This document shows positions 5,146 to 5,152 of a DNA stretch of 5,152 bases, piece after piece. The notes below the pieces were generated by a model. It searched no databases and was not told the origin of the DNA. It saw only the letters and a list, made by a program, of their open reading frames with translations. Within the stretch, counting starts at the first letter, position 1, and each line of letters begins with the position of its first letter. Made by a program: the position numbers and the translations under genes. This DNA comes from Oscillospiraceae bacterium (GTDB taxonomy: Bacteria > Bacillota > Clostridia > Oscillospirales > Ruminococcaceae), in the NCBI GenBank assembly GCA_031285945.1, contig JAITVF010000158.1, positions 1 through 5,152 of the forward strand, in the 5' to 3' direction.

Positions 5146-5152
5146 CAGATCA

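Noticed and set aside
1..5152. CRISPR array, tRNA/rRNA gene, transposase or phage gene
   Set aside because: No regularly spaced repeats, no RNA gene signatures and no mobile-element proteins are visible; the window is filled by one conserved sporulation operon and its upstream region.

Overview
The window is almost entirely a single minus-strand gene cluster, the spoIIIA operon of an endospore-forming Firmicute. Reading right to left, the genes are spoIIIAA, AB, AC, AD, AE, AF, AG and the first 125 codons of spoIIIAH, which runs off the left edge. All eight were identified from protein sequence features and from the conserved gene order. The genes are GC-rich by eye. The gene content (SpoIIIAC of 65 aa, SpoIIIAD of about 130 aa, compact SpoIIIAF and SpoIIIAG) fits a member of the Clostridia, but I cannot assign a family or genus from this sequence alone.

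Layout. Positions 1-376 hold partial spoIIIAH. Positions 416-997 (AG), 1018-1497 (AF) and 1520-2680 (AE) follow with spacers of 20-39 nt. A 65-nt spacer separates AE from AD (2746-3138, or 3174 with an upstream start). AC is at 3230-3427 and AB at 3448-3951. AA is at 3857-4903, and its last 95 nt overlap the start of AB. Positions 4904-5152 contain no convincing gene. They hold the leader and probable promoter zone of the operon and, at the far right, an AT-rich cluster of inverted repeats built from three exact copies of an 11-bp motif that contains an extended -10 box.

How the genes work together (known for the family, mainly from Bacillus subtilis): the eight proteins are made in the mother cell under sigma E during engulfment. 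They assemble in the outer forespore membrane into a secretion-like complex that joins forespore SpoIIQ through SpoIIIAH, forming the SpoIIIA-SpoIIQ channel needed for forespore maintenance and late sigma G activity. AA is the cytoplasmic ATPase, AB resembles a type II secretion F protein, AC/AD/AE are polytopic membrane proteins, and AF/AG/AH carry ring-building domains in the intermembrane space.

I see no undescribed system here. The points most worth a second look are the 95-nt out-of-frame AA/AB overlap, the repeat and promoter cluster upstream of the operon, and the 9-bp tandem repeat just ahead of spoIIIAD. No RNA genes, CRISPR arrays, transposases or clear intrinsic terminators were found.
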